40,304 nucleotides of DNA from a virus. The notes under the pieces were generated by a model that was not told the origin of the DNA, did not search any database, and saw only the letters and a program-made list of their open reading frames with translations. Positions 38,601-40,304 of this stretch are shown here, in pieces; within the stretch, counting starts at the first letter, position 1; every line of letters begins with the position of its first letter. The stretch spans positions 1 through 40,304 of IMG/VR virus record IMGVR_UViG_3300008470_000530; one strand, 5' to 3'. The translations under genes and the position numbers were made by a program.

Positions 38601-40304
38601 ACGCCTTCATTCGTTTCCGTTTGCTGTATCATTATATTATTTTGATTTGTCTTTAATTCGGTAAATTTAAGTTTAATTGTTGTTATCTGTTTAATTTTCA
38701 ATGCTTAGTATCTTACCGTTTTCAGCGTCATTCTGTACATCTCTTATGTAAAATGCTAAAACAAAAAATGCCCCTACTATAAATACAATCATTCTTGACT
38801 TCTTTAATGTTGCTATATCTAAACACATTATATACCCCTTAATTTTAAAATCCTTCTATCCAAAAGTTTAATTGCCCTAATAAATATGTATAAATAAGGC
38901 ACAAGTTCGCATACTAAAAATACTGTATAAATTTGACCGTAGAAATAAGATGTATATAAATCTACATTTGAGAAAACGAAAGAAATAAACCAAAATTCAA
39001 ATGATAATTTTAGCAAGTCTAATATAAGTTTAAAATTAGCCAAAAATTTATTATAGATAACGCAATGCTTTACATCTATTGCCTTTTGAAATTGCATACA
39101 GCGGTTGTATATGGCTTTAATTAATATATAATTTGCAATAGAAATTAAAAATAAAGATGTATTTCTATTTGCGACAAGAATATACCAACACACATCTAAT
39201 CCATTAAAAAAAAGATGTGTTAGCTTAAGTACAACCGCAACGCAATGCAATATAATCACCATATTTTATCCTATGCAAAAGTAGGTGGCGGTTTTTTTGG
39301 GGGGTCTTGAATTGTTCTGATATCTAAAAATTTTAACATTTTATTACCTCTTTTAATTTTTTGATTTTTAGTTTTACAACTAAATCTATTCTACTTCTGG
39401 CTCAATTTCCGACGGGTTGACATAGTCCTGTTTTACCACATCAAAAACAAAGCCCCTACTATAGTTTTTGTCGGCTGTCCGTTCCAAAATACTGTCAAAC
39501 CCTTGCTCTGTTTTTATTTTTTCCGCAAAGGCTAAATCTGCTACTATCACATTTTCAATTACTTCATTTTTAATCAAACAAAAAACTGTATTCATTTTTT
39601 TACCTACTATAAATTAAGATTACTACACCGTTACCACCGTTTCCGCCTGTGTTATTGGTAACATTCCCGCTTGCACCGCCACCACCACCGCCGTAATCTG
39701 CGCCGTCTTCACGGTTGAAACTTCCGCCGTCGCCACCCTTACCACCTTTTCCGTTTTTAGTGCCTTGCCCCATTAAACCACCACCACCACCGCCACCGAC
39801 ACCGTTTCCGCCAGCAGAACCTCCCCCATTACCACCAATGGCGTAATACTTGCGTAAAAAATTGTATTTTGAAATTTGCCCGCTTTGCGCTAATACTGCG
39901 TAGTTATTATAATCTACTACATCACGAGCCGTATTTGTGTTATATTCGCCTGTGCCACCCGCTCCCGTGCCAGTCGCACCGTCATTTGCACTGCCACCAC
40001 ATCCGCCAGCGCCAGCGCCACCGCCACCGCCACCACTTCCACCGTTAAAGCCACCGCCACCTGCGACAAGATTTCCAAATGAGGTTGCACCGCCATTACC
40101 GCCACTAGCACCGCCAGCACCTATAACTATATTTATATTTGTGTCAACGGGTATTGAGTTATAAATTCTCACAAAACCACTACCGCCACCGTTACCACCG
40201 CTAGTTCCTACACTAACATCACCGCCAGCACCGCCACCAATTAAAATAGCCTTGTGTATTATTTTAGAGTTTGGTGGTGTCCATAGTGCGCTAATTTCTA
40301 TAAA

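Overview
This window is a complete tailed-phage genome. The first and last 144 bases are identical, so it closes into a circle of 40,160 bp, and one glycine-rich tail gene runs across the join. The sequence is AT-rich with strong GGAGG ribosome binding sites. Every gene I accept reads on the minus strand, so transcription appears to run one way around the circle, from high to low coordinates. Signal peptides, a lipobox protein and an M15-type endolysin suggest a Gram-negative host, but nothing here names it. I see no integrase, Mu-type transposase or classical CI repressor, so lifestyle is undecided.

Layout in transcription order. From 39.6 to 38.5 kb there are small tail-associated and membrane genes and a possible split spanin. 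From 38.58 to 38.16 kb there is a gene-free stretch with its own promoter and a strongly structured RNA whose two hairpin loops are perfectly complementary. From 38.2 to 35.9 kb lies a lysis region with the M15 peptidase, holin-like membrane proteins and an exported protein, ending in a 26-bp palindromic terminator. At 35.74 kb a consensus promoter with an overlapping operator starts the early genes: many tiny Cys-rich proteins, then a 54-residue helix-turn-helix regulator behind a second promoter with matching sequence. The recombination and replication block (33-26.8 kb) has a Sak4-like RecA-fold ATPase, a Cas4/RecB-like nuclease, a protein with an SSB-type acidic tail, a VRR-NUC nuclease, a replication protein and a DnaC-like loader. 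Then come a tRNA-like gene, two YopX paralogues, a GIY-YIG protein and a ParB-methyltransferase fusion.

From 20.9 kb down is the virion operon: small and large terminase, a portal fused to a Mu F-like domain, a ClpP-like domain fused to a Mu I-like protease with a nested scaffold start, decoration protein and capsid. After these come two proteins with Sec signals that look like fibres, a small lipoprotein, Mu gp36/gpG-like connector proteins, tail terminator, tail tube, frameshifted chaperones, a tape measure of 888 residues and tail-tip proteins rich in carbohydrate-binding domains. The heads are Mu-like; the tail genes look siphovirus-like.

Several genes that should be intact (terminase, capsid, fibre, chaperone, a zinc-finger gene, a spanin-like gene and a conserved early gene) are broken by single-base frame shifts, and one gene has an in-frame TGA. 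One break lies on a perfect A AAA AAG slippery site. Two others share the same local sequence. Whether these are programmed events, real mutations or sequencing error is the main open question, together with the kissing-loop RNA.
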